NCBI GenBank assembly: GCA_009360345.1
Contig: SPDP01000002.1
Coordinates: forward strand, 186,001-250,000
Length of the DNA stretch: 64,000 bases
Direction: 5' to 3'
Origin: Alcaligenaceae bacterium SAGV5
GTDB lineage: Bacteria > Pseudomonadota > Gammaproteobacteria > Burkholderiales > Burkholderiaceae_B
The position numbers and the translations under genes were made by a program. How positions within the stretch are numbered: position 1 is the first letter of the stretch; each line of letters begins with the position of its first letter. Of this stretch, positions 46,233 to 55,473 are shown in pieces. The notes beneath the pieces were generated by a model. It worked only from the letters and a program-made list of their open reading frames with translations, did not search any database and was not told where the DNA came from.

Positions 46233-47753
46233 TCACACCTCGTTCGCGGCGGAGCCCATGTTGACACGCAGGCCGCCGGCGCCGCTGTCCTCGCTACGGC
46301 TCTTGCGCATGCGCTCGATGTGGTCCAGGTACTCCGGCGTCACGTCGCCCGTCACGTAGTGGCCGTCGAAGCACGAGGCCTCCAGCTGAGTCAGCGCGGG
46401 GTTCATGTCGGTGACCGCCTGGCGCATCGCGGCCAGGTCCTGGTAGATCAGCGCATCGGCGCCGATCACCCGGGCGATTTCTTCGTCGGTGCGGCCATGG
46501 GCGATCAGCTCGCTGCGGGTGGGCATGTCGATGCCGTACACGTTCGGGAAGCGCACCGGGGGCGCCGCCGACGCGAAGAACACCTTGTTGGCGCCCGCGG
46601 CGCGGGCCATCTCGACGATCTCGCCGCTGGTCGTGCCGCGCACGATGGAGTCATCCACGATCAGCACGTTCTTGCCCTTGAACTCCTCGCTCATGGCGTT
46701 GAGCTTCTGGCGCACGGACTTCTTGCGCACCGCCTGCCCGGGCATGATGAAGGTGCGGCCGACGTAGCGGTTCTTGATGAAGCCCTCGCGGTAGTCGAGG
46801 TTCAGCCGCGCGGCCAGTTGCATCGCCGCCGGCCGGGCCGAGTCGGGGATGGGCATGACCACGTCGACCTCGCCCAGGCGCAGGTTGCGGGCGACCTTGT
46901 CCGCCAGGTATTCGCCCATGCGCAGGCGCGCGCCGTACACCGACACGCCGTCCATCAGCGAATCGGGCCGCGCGAAATAGACGTACTCGAAGATGCAGGG
47001 GCTGAGCTGCGGATTGTCGGCGCACTGGCGCGCGGCGTAGCGGCCGTCGAGATCGATGAACACGGCTTCGCCCGGCGCGACGTCGCGCTCGAACCTGAAG
47101 CCCATGCCTTCGAGCGTGACCGACTCCGATGCCACCATCCACTCGACGCCGCTCTCGGTCTCGACCTTGCCCAGGCACAAGGGCCGGATGCCGTAGGGGT
47201 CGCGGAAGGCCAGCATGCCATAGCCGGCGATCTCGGCCACCACCGCGTAGGCGCCGCGCACGCGCTTGTGCACCGCCGACACCGCCTTGAAGATGGCATC
47301 CTCGTCCAGCGACACGCCGTTGGACGCACGCTGCAGTTCGTGCGCCAGCACATTCAGCAACACTTCCGAATCGGAATTGGTGTTCATGTGGCGGCGGTCG
47401 ACGCGGAACAGTTCCTCGCGCAGCGACTCCCAGTTGGTCAGGTTGCCGTTGTGGGCGAAGGTGATGCCGAACGGCGCATTGACGTAGAACGGCTGGGCTT
47501 CTTCCGCGCTGGAGCTGGAACCGGCGGTGGGGTAGCGGACCTGGCCGATGCCCGAGTTGCCGGGCAGCGAACGCATGTTGCGCGTCCGGAAGACGTCGCG
47601 GACCAGGCCATGCGCCTTGAACATATTGAACGTATTGCCCTGCGACGTGGCGATGCCTGCCGCATCCTGACCGCGGTGCTGCAGCAACAGCAGACTGTCG
47701 TAGAGCAACTGATTAACCGGCGCGTGCGAGACGACACCGACGATTCCACACAT
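46233..47753 (-). CDS. purF: Amidophosphoribosyltransferase
   Basis: A 506-residue enzyme for the first committed step of purine synthesis, making phosphoribosylamine from PRPP and glutamine. Cys2 after the initiator Met is the N-terminal nucleophile (MCGIVGVV), followed by [12 protein letters not shown]. The PRPP motif [15 protein letters not shown] is in the C-terminal half. It is preceded by cvpA in the widespread cvpA-purF arrangement and closed by an intrinsic terminator. Confidence 0.97.
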   Translation of the reverse strand: MCGIVGVVSHAPVNQLLYDSLLLLQHRGQDAAGIATSQGNTFNMFKAHGLVRDVFRTRNMRSLPGNSGIGQVRYPTAGSSSSAEEAQPFYVNAPFGITFAHNGNLTNWESLREELFRVDRRHMNTNSDSEVLLNVLAHELQRASNGVSLDEDAIFKAVSAVHKRVRGAYAVVAEIAGYGMLAFRDPYGIRPLCLGKVETESGVEWMVASESVTLEGMGFRFERDVAPGEAVFIDLDGRYAARQCADNPQLSPCIFEYVYFARPDSLMDGVSVYGARLRMGEYLADKVARNLRLGEVDVVMPIPDSARPAAMQLAARLNLDYREGFIKNRYVGRTFIMPGQAVRKKSVRQKLNAMSEEFKGKNVLIVDDSIVRGTTSGEIVEMARAAGANKVFFASAAPPVRFPNVYGIDMPTRSELIAHGRTDEEIARVIGADALIYQDLAAMRQAVTDMNPALTQLEASCFDGHYVTGDVTPEYLDHIERMRKSRSEDSGAGGLRVNMGSAANEV

Positions 47754-47782
47754 GAGAGCCTCTTATCAGCAGCACAAACTTC

Positions 47783-48271
47783 TTAATAGCGGATCCAGTC
47801 CGCGAATTGTTCCGGCACATACGGCTTGACCGCCCGCACGCCCTCTTCCGCGTAGGGAGACAGGACGGCTCCGGTCCACCACGGTTCCTTGGGCAAGGGC
47901 GTGAATCCCGCCGCCACCACCAGGACCATCACGATGACCACACCCCGCACCAGGCCGAACATGGCGCCCAGGCCACGATCCGCCAGCGACAGGCCGGTGG
48001 CCTTGAGCACCAGCCCCAGCGCCACGTTGACCAGCCCCACCGCCAGCAGCACGGCGATGAACACGCCCGCATAGGCCACGATTGCACGCAGGCCTGGCGT
48101 CTCGATGTAGGCCGCCAGCCATTCGTAAGCCAACGGCCCGTAGCGGACCGCCACCGCGAAAGCGGCGACATAGGCGATCAGCGACAGGACCTCCTTCACC
48201 AGGCCGCGAAACAGGCCGATCACCACCGAGGCGCCCAGGATCAGCAGGACGCCATAGTCGAAATTGGTCAC
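47783..48271 (-). CDS. cvpA: CvpA family membrane protein
   Basis: A 162-residue inner-membrane protein with four helices, needed for colicin V production in E. coli and linked to envelope stress tolerance. The family opening NFDYGVLLILGASVVIGLFR and the segment RGLGAMFGLVRGVVIVM are visible. The start overlaps the upstream SPOR gene stop by 4 bases, and purF follows after 29 bases. Confidence 0.92.
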   Translation of the reverse strand: MTNFDYGVLLILGASVVIGLFRGLVKEVLSLIAYVAAFAVAVRYGPLAYEWLAAYIETPGLRAIVAYAGVFIAVLLAVGLVNVALGLVLKATGLSLADRGLGAMFGLVRGVVIVMVLVVAAGFTPLPKEPWWTGAVLSPYAEEGVRAVKPYVPEQFADWIRY

Positions 48272-49053
48272 AGCGGCACGATGGAACTACTGAAACCGGC
48301 CGAACTGACACGCGCCCGGGCGGCATCGGCCGCCTCGCGCGAGGCGAAGGGACCGACCCGAACGCGGAACACATCGCCCTTGCCGGTCTTCACACGCTCG
48401 GTGAAACTCTTGATGCCCGCGGCGCTGAGCCGGTCGCGCATGTCATTGGCGCGATCTTCGGTGGAAAACGCCGCGATCTGCACCGCGAAGCTGCCCTTGC
48501 TGTCGGGCTTGGACGCCGCCGGGGCCGAAGCGCCGCCTTCAAGCAGGGCACGCGCCCGGGCCGCTTCGGCGCGCGCGGCATCCTCGCGGGATGTATCGCT
48601 GGGCGCCGGCCTGGCCGGAGGCGGCGCGGGCCTGGCGGGCTCGGGCGGAGCCGGCGGCGGCTTCACGGGTTCGGGCTTGGGCGGCTCGGCCCGGGTAACC
48701 GGAGGTGTCGCGGGCTCAGGCCTGGCCGGCGGCGTGGCCGGCGCTTCACTTGCGGGCGGCGTGGCCGGCGCCTCGACCGCCGGCGGCCTGGCCACCGGCT
48801 CGGGCGCCGCCAGGCTGCGATCGGGAATCTGGATGGGGATGTCGTCCGGCAGCATGGGCGGCTCGGAATCGAGCACCATGGGCAACACGACGACCGCGGC
48901 CAGGACCAGGGCAATGGCGCCTACCAGGCGGCGCCTGGCGCGGCGGCGCGCTTCCTGGGCGGGATCCTGCGATTCGGCCCCGGCTGCATAGCCGGCGCGA
49001 CTGGATTTGGCCGTGGCCGTGGCGTCCTTCTTCTTGCGCTCGAGCAATCCCAT
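48268..49053 (-). CDS. SPOR-domain membrane protein (DedD-like)
   Basis: A 261-residue protein with a cytoplasmic Lys/Arg-rich N-terminus and one membrane helix at about residues 43-60. A long Pro/Ala/Glu-rich periplasmic linker follows, and then a C-terminal SPOR domain from about residue 183 (FAVQIAAFSTEDRANDMRD, FRVRVGPFASREAADAAR). SPOR domains bind denuded glycan strands at the division septum. Its place between folC and cvpA matches DedD of other proteobacteria. Confidence 0.9.
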   Translation of the reverse strand: MGLLERKKKDATATAKSSRAGYAAGAESQDPAQEARRRARRRLVGAIALVLAAVVVLPMVLDSEPPMLPDDIPIQIPDRSLAAPEPVARPPAVEAPATPPASEAPATPPARPEPATPPVTRAEPPKPEPVKPPPAPPEPARPAPPPARPAPSDTSREDAARAEAARARALLEGGASAPAASKPDSKGSFAVQIAAFSTEDRANDMRDRLSAAGIKSFTERVKTGKGDVFRVRVGPFASREAADAARARVSSAGFSSSIVPL

Positions 49054-49092
49054 TGATACGTCCGGCTGAAACAGGCGGCAGGGTCCTGCGCC

Positions 49093-49107
49093 GCCCCCTG
49101 CGGGGGC
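49093..49107. repeat. Small GC hairpin resembling a solitary half of the REP-like element
   Basis: GCCCCC-TGC-GGGGGC lies in the folC-SPOR gap. It matches the small hairpin of the REP-like family but lacks the second, larger hairpin. It may be a decayed copy or an unrelated weak terminator. Confidence 0.35.
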
Positions 49108-49113
49108 CCCGGC

Positions 49114-50439
49114 TCAGTCCGCGCGGGCGGGCCTGGCCGTACGCATCGACGCCAACACGCCTGCCACGGTAAGGAAAGATCCGAAGACCAGGATTCTATC
49201 ACCCTCGCCCATCCTTTCCCGCGCCGCCGCAAAGGCTGCCGCGGGGTCGGCACAGGCCTGGACCGAGGAATCCTTGTCTTCCCTGGCGCCCCGCGCGCGC
49301 AGGCGCGCGGCCAGTTCCTCGCCGCTCAATCCGCGGGGTCCCGGCAGGCCGGCGCAATACCAGTGGTCGATACGGTCGCCCAGCCTGGCGATGACACCAT
49401 CGATGTCCTTGTCGTTCAGCATCCCGAACACCGCGTAGGTGTAGGGATAGAAACCCATGTTGTCGAGGTTGTCGGCCAGCACGGCGGCGGCGTGGGGATT
49501 GTGCGCGACGTCCAGGATCACCGTCGGCTGCCCGGGCAGGATCTGGAAGCGGCCCGGCAACTGCACCTGCAACAGCCCCAGGCGCACCGCCTGCTGCGGA
49601 ACGGGCAGCCGGTCGCGCAGGGCCTCGAGCGCGGCCAGCGCCGCCGAGGCGTTCAGCAACTGATTGGCGCCTCGCAGCGCCGGATAGGCCAGCGCGTTGC
49701 GGCGCTGGCTGCGGCCGCCGTAGTTCCACTGCTGCTTGTCGCCCGCGTAGTTGTAGTCCCGCCCGAAGCGCCAGAGATCGGCCCCGATGCTTTCGGCGTA
49801 GTCCACCAGCGATTGGGGCGGCATGGGGTCGGCGCAGATGGCGGGCTTGCCGGGGCGGTAGATGTGGGCCTTCTCCCAGCCGATCTTCTCGCGATCGTCA
49901 CCCAGCCACTCGACGTGGTCCAGGTCCACGCTGGTCACGATGGCGCAGTCCGCGTCGACGATGTTGACCGCGTCCAGGCGGCCGCCCAGCCCCACTTCCA
50001 GGATGACCGCGTCCAGCCCCGCCTGGGCGAACAACCGCAGGATGGCGAGCGTGGTCAGTTCGAAATAGGTCAGCGAGGTCTCGCCTCGGGCCGCGTCCAC
50101 CGCGGCGAACTGTTCGGCCAGCGCGGCATCGCTGGCGGGCTCGCCGTTCACGCGCGCCCGTTCGTTGAAGTCCAGCAGGTGCGGCGAAGTGTAGAGCCCG
50201 ACCTTGTAGCCGGCGCTCAACAACATGGCTTCTAGCATGGCGCAGGTGGAGCCCTTGCCGTTGGTGCCTCCCACCACGATGGTGACCGCGCCCAGGTCGA
50301 GCCCCAGGCGCCCGGCCACCTCGCGCACACGGTCCAGGCCCATGTCTATCGGCCGGCTGTGGATGGATTCGAGATAGGCCAGCCATTGCGCCAGGGGGCT
50401 GTGGGCGTCGGGACGGGGAACGGAAGCGGAAAACGGCAT
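49114..50439 (-). CDS. folC: Bifunctional folylpolyglutamate/dihydrofolate synthase
   Basis: A 441-residue Mur-ligase-family enzyme that adds glutamates to folates and makes dihydrofolate from dihydropteroate. The P-loop VVGGTNGKGSTCAMLEAML spans two adjacent motifs. The Mg-binding segment VILEVGLGGRLDAVN and VILDVAHNPHAA in the C-terminal domain are characteristic. The start at 50439 is preferred over a longer in-frame start at 50490, which would run into an inverted repeat. It is the first gene of the folC-SPOR-cvpA-purF run. Confidence 0.95.
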   Translation of the reverse strand: MPFSASVPRPDAHSPLAQWLAYLESIHSRPIDMGLDRVREVAGRLGLDLGAVTIVVGGTNGKGSTCAMLEAMLLSAGYKVGLYTSPHLLDFNERARVNGEPASDAALAEQFAAVDAARGETSLTYFELTTLAILRLFAQAGLDAVILEVGLGGRLDAVNIVDADCAIVTSVDLDHVEWLGDDREKIGWEKAHIYRPGKPAICADPMPPQSLVDYAESIGADLWRFGRDYNYAGDKQQWNYGGRSQRRNALAYPALRGANQLLNASAALAALEALRDRLPVPQQAVRLGLLQVQLPGRFQILPGQPTVILDVAHNPHAAAVLADNLDNMGFYPYTYAVFGMLNDKDIDGVIARLGDRIDHWYCAGLPGPRGLSGEELAARLRARGAREDKDSSVQACADPAAAFAAARERMGEGDRILVFGSFLTVAGVLASMRTARPARAD

Positions 50440-50467
50440 GGATACGACCGGCAGGACAAGAGAATGG

Positions 50468-50510
50468 CTAGGGTCTGTTGATACCAGCAAGAGCCTCGCA
50501 CAGGCCCTAG
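50468..50510. other. Inverted repeat upstream of folC
   Basis: CTAGGGTCTGT (50468-50478) pairs with ACAGGCCCTAG (50500-50510), 11 bp including one G-U, with a 21-base loop. It lies between the map stop and the folC start on the minus strand. It could be a terminator for map lacking a T tract, or a regulatory site for folC. Confidence 0.4.
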
Positions 50511-50524
50511 GGAAACGGAAGCTT

Positions 50525-51292
50525 TCAGCGGCGGTTCGGCCACGCGGTCAGGATATCGTAGCCGTCATCGGTCACGGCCACCATGTGCTCCCACTGGGCG
50601 GACCACGAGCCGTCCACCGTCACCACGGTCCAGTCGTCGTCCAGCACCTGCACCTCCTGGCGCCCGGCGTTGAGCATGGGCTCGATGGTGAACACCATGC
50701 CTTTCTTCAAGCGCAGGCCGCTGTTGGGCCGGCCGTAGTGCAGCACCTGCGGCGCCTCGTGGTACTTGCGGCCGATGCCGTGCCCGCAGAAATCGCGCAC
50801 CACCGAGAACCCGGCGTCCTCGGCGTGGCTCTGGATGGCCGCGCCGACGTCGCCCAGGGTCGCGCCCGGCCGCACCGCGGCAATGCCGCGCAGCATGCTT
50901 TCCAGCGTGACGTCGACCAGGCGCTCGGCCTCCCGCGACGGCTTGCCGGCGTAGAACATCCGGCTCGTGTCGCCATGCCAGCCGTCCCGGATCACCGTGA
51001 CGTCGATATTGATGATGTCGCCGTCGCGCAGCACGTCCTCGGGCTTGGGAATGCCGTGGCAGACCACGCCGTTGATGGACGTGCACAGCGTCTTGGGAAA
51101 GCCGTGGTAGCCGACGTTGGCCGGAATGGCCTTCTGGACCTGGGTGATGTATTCGTAGCAGCGGCGGTCGAGCTCTTCGGTCGAGACGCCGGGCTGGACA
51201 TACTCGCCTATCATCTCCAGGACCTCGGCCGCCATGCCGCCCGCCACGCGCATCGCTTCGATTTCTTGCGGGGACTTCAGGGTGATTGCCAT
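50525..51292 (-). CDS. map: Methionine aminopeptidase, type I
   Basis: A 255-residue metalloenzyme removing initiator methionine. The five metal ligands are in their usual motifs: NIDVTVIRDGWHGDTSRMF (two Asp), FCGHGIG (His), FTIEPML (Glu) and WEHMVAV (Glu). The active-site histidine GYHGFP is also present. It is not next to rpsB, the usual partner of the main map gene, so it may be a second, auxiliary copy. Its start lies 26 bases after the DUF2207 gene. Confidence 0.93.
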   Translation of the reverse strand: MAITLKSPQEIEAMRVAGGMAAEVLEMIGEYVQPGVSTEELDRRCYEYITQVQKAIPANVGYHGFPKTLCTSINGVVCHGIPKPEDVLRDGDIINIDVTVIRDGWHGDTSRMFYAGKPSREAERLVDVTLESMLRGIAAVRPGATLGDVGAAIQSHAEDAGFSVVRDFCGHGIGRKYHEAPQVLHYGRPNSGLRLKKGMVFTIEPMLNAGRQEVQVLDDDWTVVTVDGSWSAQWEHMVAVTDDGYDILTAWPNRR

Positions 51293-51318
51293 GCGGGGAA
51301 CTCCGTGTTTGCCCGATT

Positions 51319-53169
51319 TTAGCGCCGACCGTCGGCGCTCTCCTCCGCGTCCTCGCCAAGGGAGGAGCGCGGCGCGCGGACCGGCGACGCCTGGACCGTC
51401 CAACGGTCCAGCGCGCGCATCGCCGCGCGCGGCCGGACGAGCGGATCGTGGATGCCGCCATAGCGGGCCTGCATGTCCATCCTCGCCGCCGAGGCGGCGC
51501 CGCGCGCCTGCGCGGCGTGCGCGGCCGCCCAGCGGCGATCCACGCCCAGGGCCAGGGCATGCGGCAGGTAGCGTTCGTAGCGCGCCAGCGCGCCGTCGGC
51601 ATCGGCCGGCGCCGTGGCGGGCGGATGGCCCAGAAAGCGCCGGAAACCGTCTATCCTGGCACGCAGCGCGCGCCCCTGCGCGGTATAGCCGCGCAGGCCG
51701 AGGAAGCCGGCGCACACCACGGCCAGCGAGACCAGCGGCGCCAGCGCGATCGACAACAGCGCGACCGACTCCACGTGGGTGGCCAGCACCGCGAGCCCGC
51801 CGGCCAGGCACAGCAGCGCCAGCACGCTCAGCACCGCGCGGCTGGCCAGGCTGGTCGCCCCCGCCCGCCACTGCGCATAGACCGCGAACCAGGCCGGCAC
51901 CGCGGGCAGCGGCAACAGGATGCCCCAGGCGCCCCACGACAGCGGGCTGCCTTCGCGGATGATGGCGAGCCCGACCAGGGCCACCGTCATGACGGTCCAG
52001 ATGTAGGCCCCCTTGCGCGCACGGTCGCCGTAGGACACGAACAGCGAGCGCGCATAGGCCTCGTCCAGCCATTCGCGCTGGCCGCCCTGCGCCTCGTCGT
52101 AGCAGCGCCGGTACAACCCGTCCAGGCGCAGCAGCGTGCGGCCGCCCGCGAAGAAGCGCCCCAGCATGCCGTTCAACAGCGGGTCGTGGCGGCCGTCGCC
52201 GCCGGTCTGGTTGGGCAGGCGTTCGAGATAGCGTCCGTCGGCGCGCTCCAGCACCCGCACCGAGCGCCGGGACAGCAACTCCATCATGCCGGACAGGAAG
52301 ACCCAGCGGTCGTAGCCCTTGCGATAGACGTAGCGCAGCGCGGGCGCGGACAAGCCCTCCGGCGGCTCGGTCTGCGGCGCCTTCTCGCGCCTGCCGAGCC
52401 CGCGCGCCTGCGCGCCTGCGATCAGGTAGTACAACAACAGCAGCCCGACGCCCACGCTCGCGACCCAGAATTCGGCATGGTCCTGCACGCCATACCACCA
52501 GGCCTTAAGCGGCCCGGGCCGCCGCACCTCGCCCGCCGGCCATCCCAGTTCGATCGCCATGTTCTCGCCCGGCGCCAGCACGCGGGAGGAAACGAACACC
52601 ACGCGCCCGGCCTCTTTTTCCTGCACCCGCCCCGGCGCGCCCGCGCCCTCGCCCGCCACCGCGGCCTGCCGGACCGGCTCCTCCGACGGCAGCACGACAC
52701 GCACGCGCACCCGATCGATGGGCAGGGACCAATCCCGGCCCGTCACATCCCAGGCGAGCCTGTCCTCGCCGCCGGCCGCCTGCAGTTGCCGGGTGACCCG
52801 ATAAACCAATGTGTATTGATATTCGCCGGGACGGAACACCACGTCCGGCCGGCCGGTGGAGATTCTCACCCCATCCCGCAGGCGCACCGAGGCAAAGGGC
52901 TCGGCCCGGCCGTCGCGCCGCACCGAAACGACGTCCAGCCCGGCCGCCGACCGGCTGCCGTCGGCGCGCCGGTACAGGCGCGCGAAATCACGCTGGAGGC
53001 CGTGCTTGATCTGCCTGCCTTCGGAGCGCACACGCAGGTTCTCGGTCACCAGGAGGTCGCCGCTGCGCTCGACCTTGATGTCGCTGAAGAATTCGAGGAT
53101 GCGTTCGTCCGCGCGCGCCGGCCCGGCCAGAAGCAACAACCAGCACGCGGCCAGCAGCCAGCGTCTCAT
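51319..53169 (-). CDS. DUF2207-domain membrane protein
   Basis: A 616-residue membrane protein starting at the Met of MRRWLLAACWLL, followed by a signal peptide ending at PARADER. An extracytoplasmic DUF2207 domain (about 25-215) begins with an ILEFFSDIKVERSGDLLVTE-type segment. A membrane helix near residue 235 follows, then a cytoplasmic-like region and further helices near 390-480. A GTG start 15 bases earlier is possible. Function unknown for the family. It precedes map on the same strand, which may be incidental. Confidence 0.82.
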   Translation of the reverse strand: MRRWLLAACWLLLLAGPARADERILEFFSDIKVERSGDLLVTENLRVRSEGRQIKHGLQRDFARLYRRADGSRSAAGLDVVSVRRDGRAEPFASVRLRDGVRISTGRPDVVFRPGEYQYTLVYRVTRQLQAAGGEDRLAWDVTGRDWSLPIDRVRVRVVLPSEEPVRQAAVAGEGAGAPGRVQEKEAGRVVFVSSRVLAPGENMAIELGWPAGEVRRPGPLKAWWYGVQDHAEFWVASVGVGLLLLYYLIAGAQARGLGRREKAPQTEPPEGLSAPALRYVYRKGYDRWVFLSGMMELLSRRSVRVLERADGRYLERLPNQTGGDGRHDPLLNGMLGRFFAGGRTLLRLDGLYRRCYDEAQGGQREWLDEAYARSLFVSYGDRARKGAYIWTVMTVALVGLAIIREGSPLSWGAWGILLPLPAVPAWFAVYAQWRAGATSLASRAVLSVLALLCLAGGLAVLATHVESVALLSIALAPLVSLAVVCAGFLGLRGYTAQGRALRARIDGFRRFLGHPPATAPADADGALARYERYLPHALALGVDRRWAAAHAAQARGAASAARMDMQARYGGIHDPLVRPRAAMRALDRWTVQASPVRAPRSSLGEDAEESADGRR

Positions 53170-53442
53170 GCCCGGCCCCGTCACTGGCCAGATCGAGGAT
53201 GCAGCCCTCGCGGCGCCGAGCCACAGGCCGGCCCGGCAGCGGCCCTTGCACGAAAAATGACGACTTGGGCCGCCTCGGCCCGGGAATGCAATCCGCTCTC
53301 AGACATGACACCAGCCTTGTTTTGGCAGGACTGTACCATCGACCGCCCGTGCGGACGCCCGCGCCCGTCTCAAGTTGTTTCCCCGTCACAGCACCGCTGT
53401 CCGGCGACTTTCCCGCCGCCGCGCGCGGTGCGTTTTTCCCCA

Positions 53443-53490
53443 TTGACATTCCCTGGCCGTCTCAATAAAATTTTTGAACTTGTTGTTCAT
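53443..53490 (+). promoter_or_regulatory. Sigma-70-like promoter with overlapping palindromic operator
   Basis: TTGACA (53443-53448) is followed by a 17-base spacer and ATAAAA, with TGAAC-N5-GTTCA at 53476-53490 where the transcript would begin. It drives the monooxygenase at 53525 and would be blocked by a repressor, most simply the IclR protein encoded at 54659. The rest of the 355-base gap (53170-53442) shows no convincing gene. Confidence 0.6.
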
Positions 53491-53524
53491 ATTTGTACAT
53501 TCAGCACGGCACAGGAGAAGTCCC

Positions 53525-54652
53525 ATGGCATCGCCCCTCATCGGCATCAGCGGCGCAGGCATAGGCGGGCTGGCAGCGGCGATCGCCCTGCGCAAGCTCG
53601 GCCTGGAATCGGTGGTTTTCGAACAGGCGTCCAAGTTCGCGCGCGTCGGCGCCGACATCAACCTCACCCCCAACGCCGTGCTGGCGCTGGACGGACTGGG
53701 CGTGGGCGACGAACTGCGCAAGACCGCCGCCCGCCCCACGCACCGCATCAGCCGCACCTGGGACACGGGCGAGGAAACCTCGCGCCTGGAAATGTCGCAG
53801 GCCGCCGAAACGCGCTACGGCGCGCCTCAGTTGACCATGCACCGGGCCGATCTGCTGGCCGCGCTGGAACAGGCCGTGCCCGCCGCCACCATCCACCTCG
53901 GCAAGCGCACGGTAGGCATAGACGAAGGCGCGGACGGCATCACCGTGCGCTTCGAAGACGGCACGTCCCGGCGGGTGGACGTGCTGATCGGCGCCGACGG
54001 CATCCACTCCACGGTCCGCAAGCATCTGCTGGGCGACGAATATCCCGACTTCACCGGCGTGGTGGCCTACCGCGCCGTGGTGCCGGCCTCGCGCCTGGAA
54101 GGCGTGCCCAACCTGGATGCCTTCACCAAATGGTGGGGCCCCAACCCCGAGACACAGATCGTCACCTTCCCGCTCAATCTGGGCCGCGACATCTTCATCT
54201 TCGCGACCACGCCCCAGGACAGCTGGCGCCACGAGTCGTGGACCATGCCGGGCAGCGTCGAGGAACTGCGCGCCTCCTACGCCGACTTCCATCCCGAGGC
54301 GCGCGCGCTGCTCGCGGCCTGCGACGAAGTGCTGAAGTCCGCGCTGTACGTGCGCGACCCGCTGCCCTCTTGGTCGCGCGGGAACGTCACGCTGCTGGGC
54401 GATGCCTGCCACCCGATGATGCCTTTCATGGCCCAGGGCGCGGGCATGGCGATCGAAGACGCCGTGGTCCTGGCCCGCTACCTCGCCGACACGCCCGAGG
54501 CGCCCGCCCAGGCCCTCAAGCGCTATGAAGCCGCGCGCCACGATCGCACCGCCCGCATCCAGATCGGCTCGCGCGGCAACAACTGGCTCAAGGAAGGCGG
54601 CAATGCCGACTGGGTGTACGAATACAATGCCTGGACCGTGCCCCTGGCCTGA
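53525..54652 (+). CDS. FAD-dependent aromatic monooxygenase, NicC-like
   Basis: A 375-residue group A flavoprotein hydroxylase. The Rossmann GAGIGGLAAA is near the N-terminus, the DG motif is VLIGADGIHSTVRK, and the GD motif is LLGDACHPMMPFMAQGAG. The overall pattern, including SWSRGNVTLLGDA and a C-terminal WVYEY segment, recalls 6-hydroxynicotinate 3-monooxygenase (NicC). That points to an aromatic or N-heteroaromatic acid as substrate, which is inference. It is followed by an IclR gene and a set of ring-cleavage-type genes. Confidence 0.88.
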   Translation: MASPLIGISGAGIGGLAAAIALRKLGLESVVFEQASKFARVGADINLTPNAVLALDGLGVGDELRKTAARPTHRISRTWDTGEETSRLEMSQAAETRYGAPQLTMHRADLLAALEQAVPAATIHLGKRTVGIDEGADGITVRFEDGTSRRVDVLIGADGIHSTVRKHLLGDEYPDFTGVVAYRAVVPASRLEGVPNLDAFTKWWGPNPETQIVTFPLNLGRDIFIFATTPQDSWRHESWTMPGSVEELRASYADFHPEARALLAACDEVLKSALYVRDPLPSWSRGNVTLLGDACHPMMPFMAQGAGMAIEDAVVLARYLADTPEAPAQALKRYEAARHDRTARIQIGSRGNNWLKEGGNADWVYEYNAWTVPLA

Positions 54653-54658
54653 TCTTCC

Positions 54659-55468
54659 ATGTCATTTTCCGCAGCCCCCCTGGACAGCGATGAATCCGCC
54701 GGCAAGCCCGGCGCCCTGGTTTCGCCGGTGGTCAGGGCATTCCGGCTGCTGCGCTACGTCGTCGACGGCGGCAGCACGTCCAACCTGAGCGAAGTCGGCC
54801 GGACCATAGACGTCAACCGCGTCACGGTCATGCGGCTGATCGCCACGCTGGAACACGAGGGCGTGCTGGAGTCCCTGCCCCAGGGCGGGCACCGGATCGG
54901 GCTCCCGTTCCTGAAGCTGGCCACCGCCGCCACCGCGGCCAACGACATGCTGGACCTGGGCCGCCGAGTGCTGGCCGACGTGCGCCGCCAGTTGAACGTC
55001 TCCGCCTACCTGGCCGCGCTGGACGGCGGCCACGTCGTCTACCTGCTGCGTGACATGCCCGAGGCCGGCCTGATCAGCAGCGTGCGCGTCGGCAGCCGCG
55101 TCGCGGCCCCCCTGACCACGCCGGGCCGCATGCTGCTGGCCTGGCAGCCGCCGGCCACCCTCGATGCGCTGCTGGACGCCGACCCCGCCGCGGCGGCCCA
55201 GGCCGGCCAGCTGCGCGCCCAGTTGGCGGCCGACCGCGAACACGGCTGCGCCTGGAGCTTCTCGGGTTTCGAACAAGGTATCAACTCGTGCGCCGCGCCC
55301 GTATTCGGCGCGCTGGGCGACGCCGTCGCGGCCATCAGCGTGGCGGGGCCGGAAACGGCATTCGGCGCCGATGCCGATTCCCGCTCGCGCACGGAACAGG
55401 TCATTCTCCAGGCCGCGCGCGACCTGTCATCGCTGCTCGGCAGCCGCGGCTACCCGCCGGCCGGCTGA
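54659..55468 (+). CDS. IclR-family transcriptional regulator
   Basis: A 269-residue IclR protein with winged helix-turn-helix at about residues 22-80 (LSEVGRTIDVNRVTVMRLIA) and an effector domain (VVYLLRDMPEAGLISS, CAAPVFGALGDAVAAISVAG in part). It starts 6 bases after the monooxygenase stop, in the same operon. It is therefore likely to autoregulate through the palindrome at 53476. It converges with the GntR gene, with 5 bases between stops. Confidence 0.88.
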   Translation: MSFSAAPLDSDESAGKPGALVSPVVRAFRLLRYVVDGGSTSNLSEVGRTIDVNRVTVMRLIATLEHEGVLESLPQGGHRIGLPFLKLATAATAANDMLDLGRRVLADVRRQLNVSAYLAALDGGHVVYLLRDMPEAGLISSVRVGSRVAAPLTTPGRMLLAWQPPATLDALLDADPAAAAQAGQLRAQLAADREHGCAWSFSGFEQGINSCAAPVFGALGDAVAAISVAGPETAFGADADSRSRTEQVILQAARDLSSLLGSRGYPPAG

Positions 55469-55473
55469 CGCGG

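Noticed and set aside
51286..54528. 1080-codon plus-strand open frame across map, DUF2207 and the monooxygenase
   Set aside because: It is antisense to two real genes and out of frame with a third. The composition is Arg/Ala/Pro-rich, with no domains.
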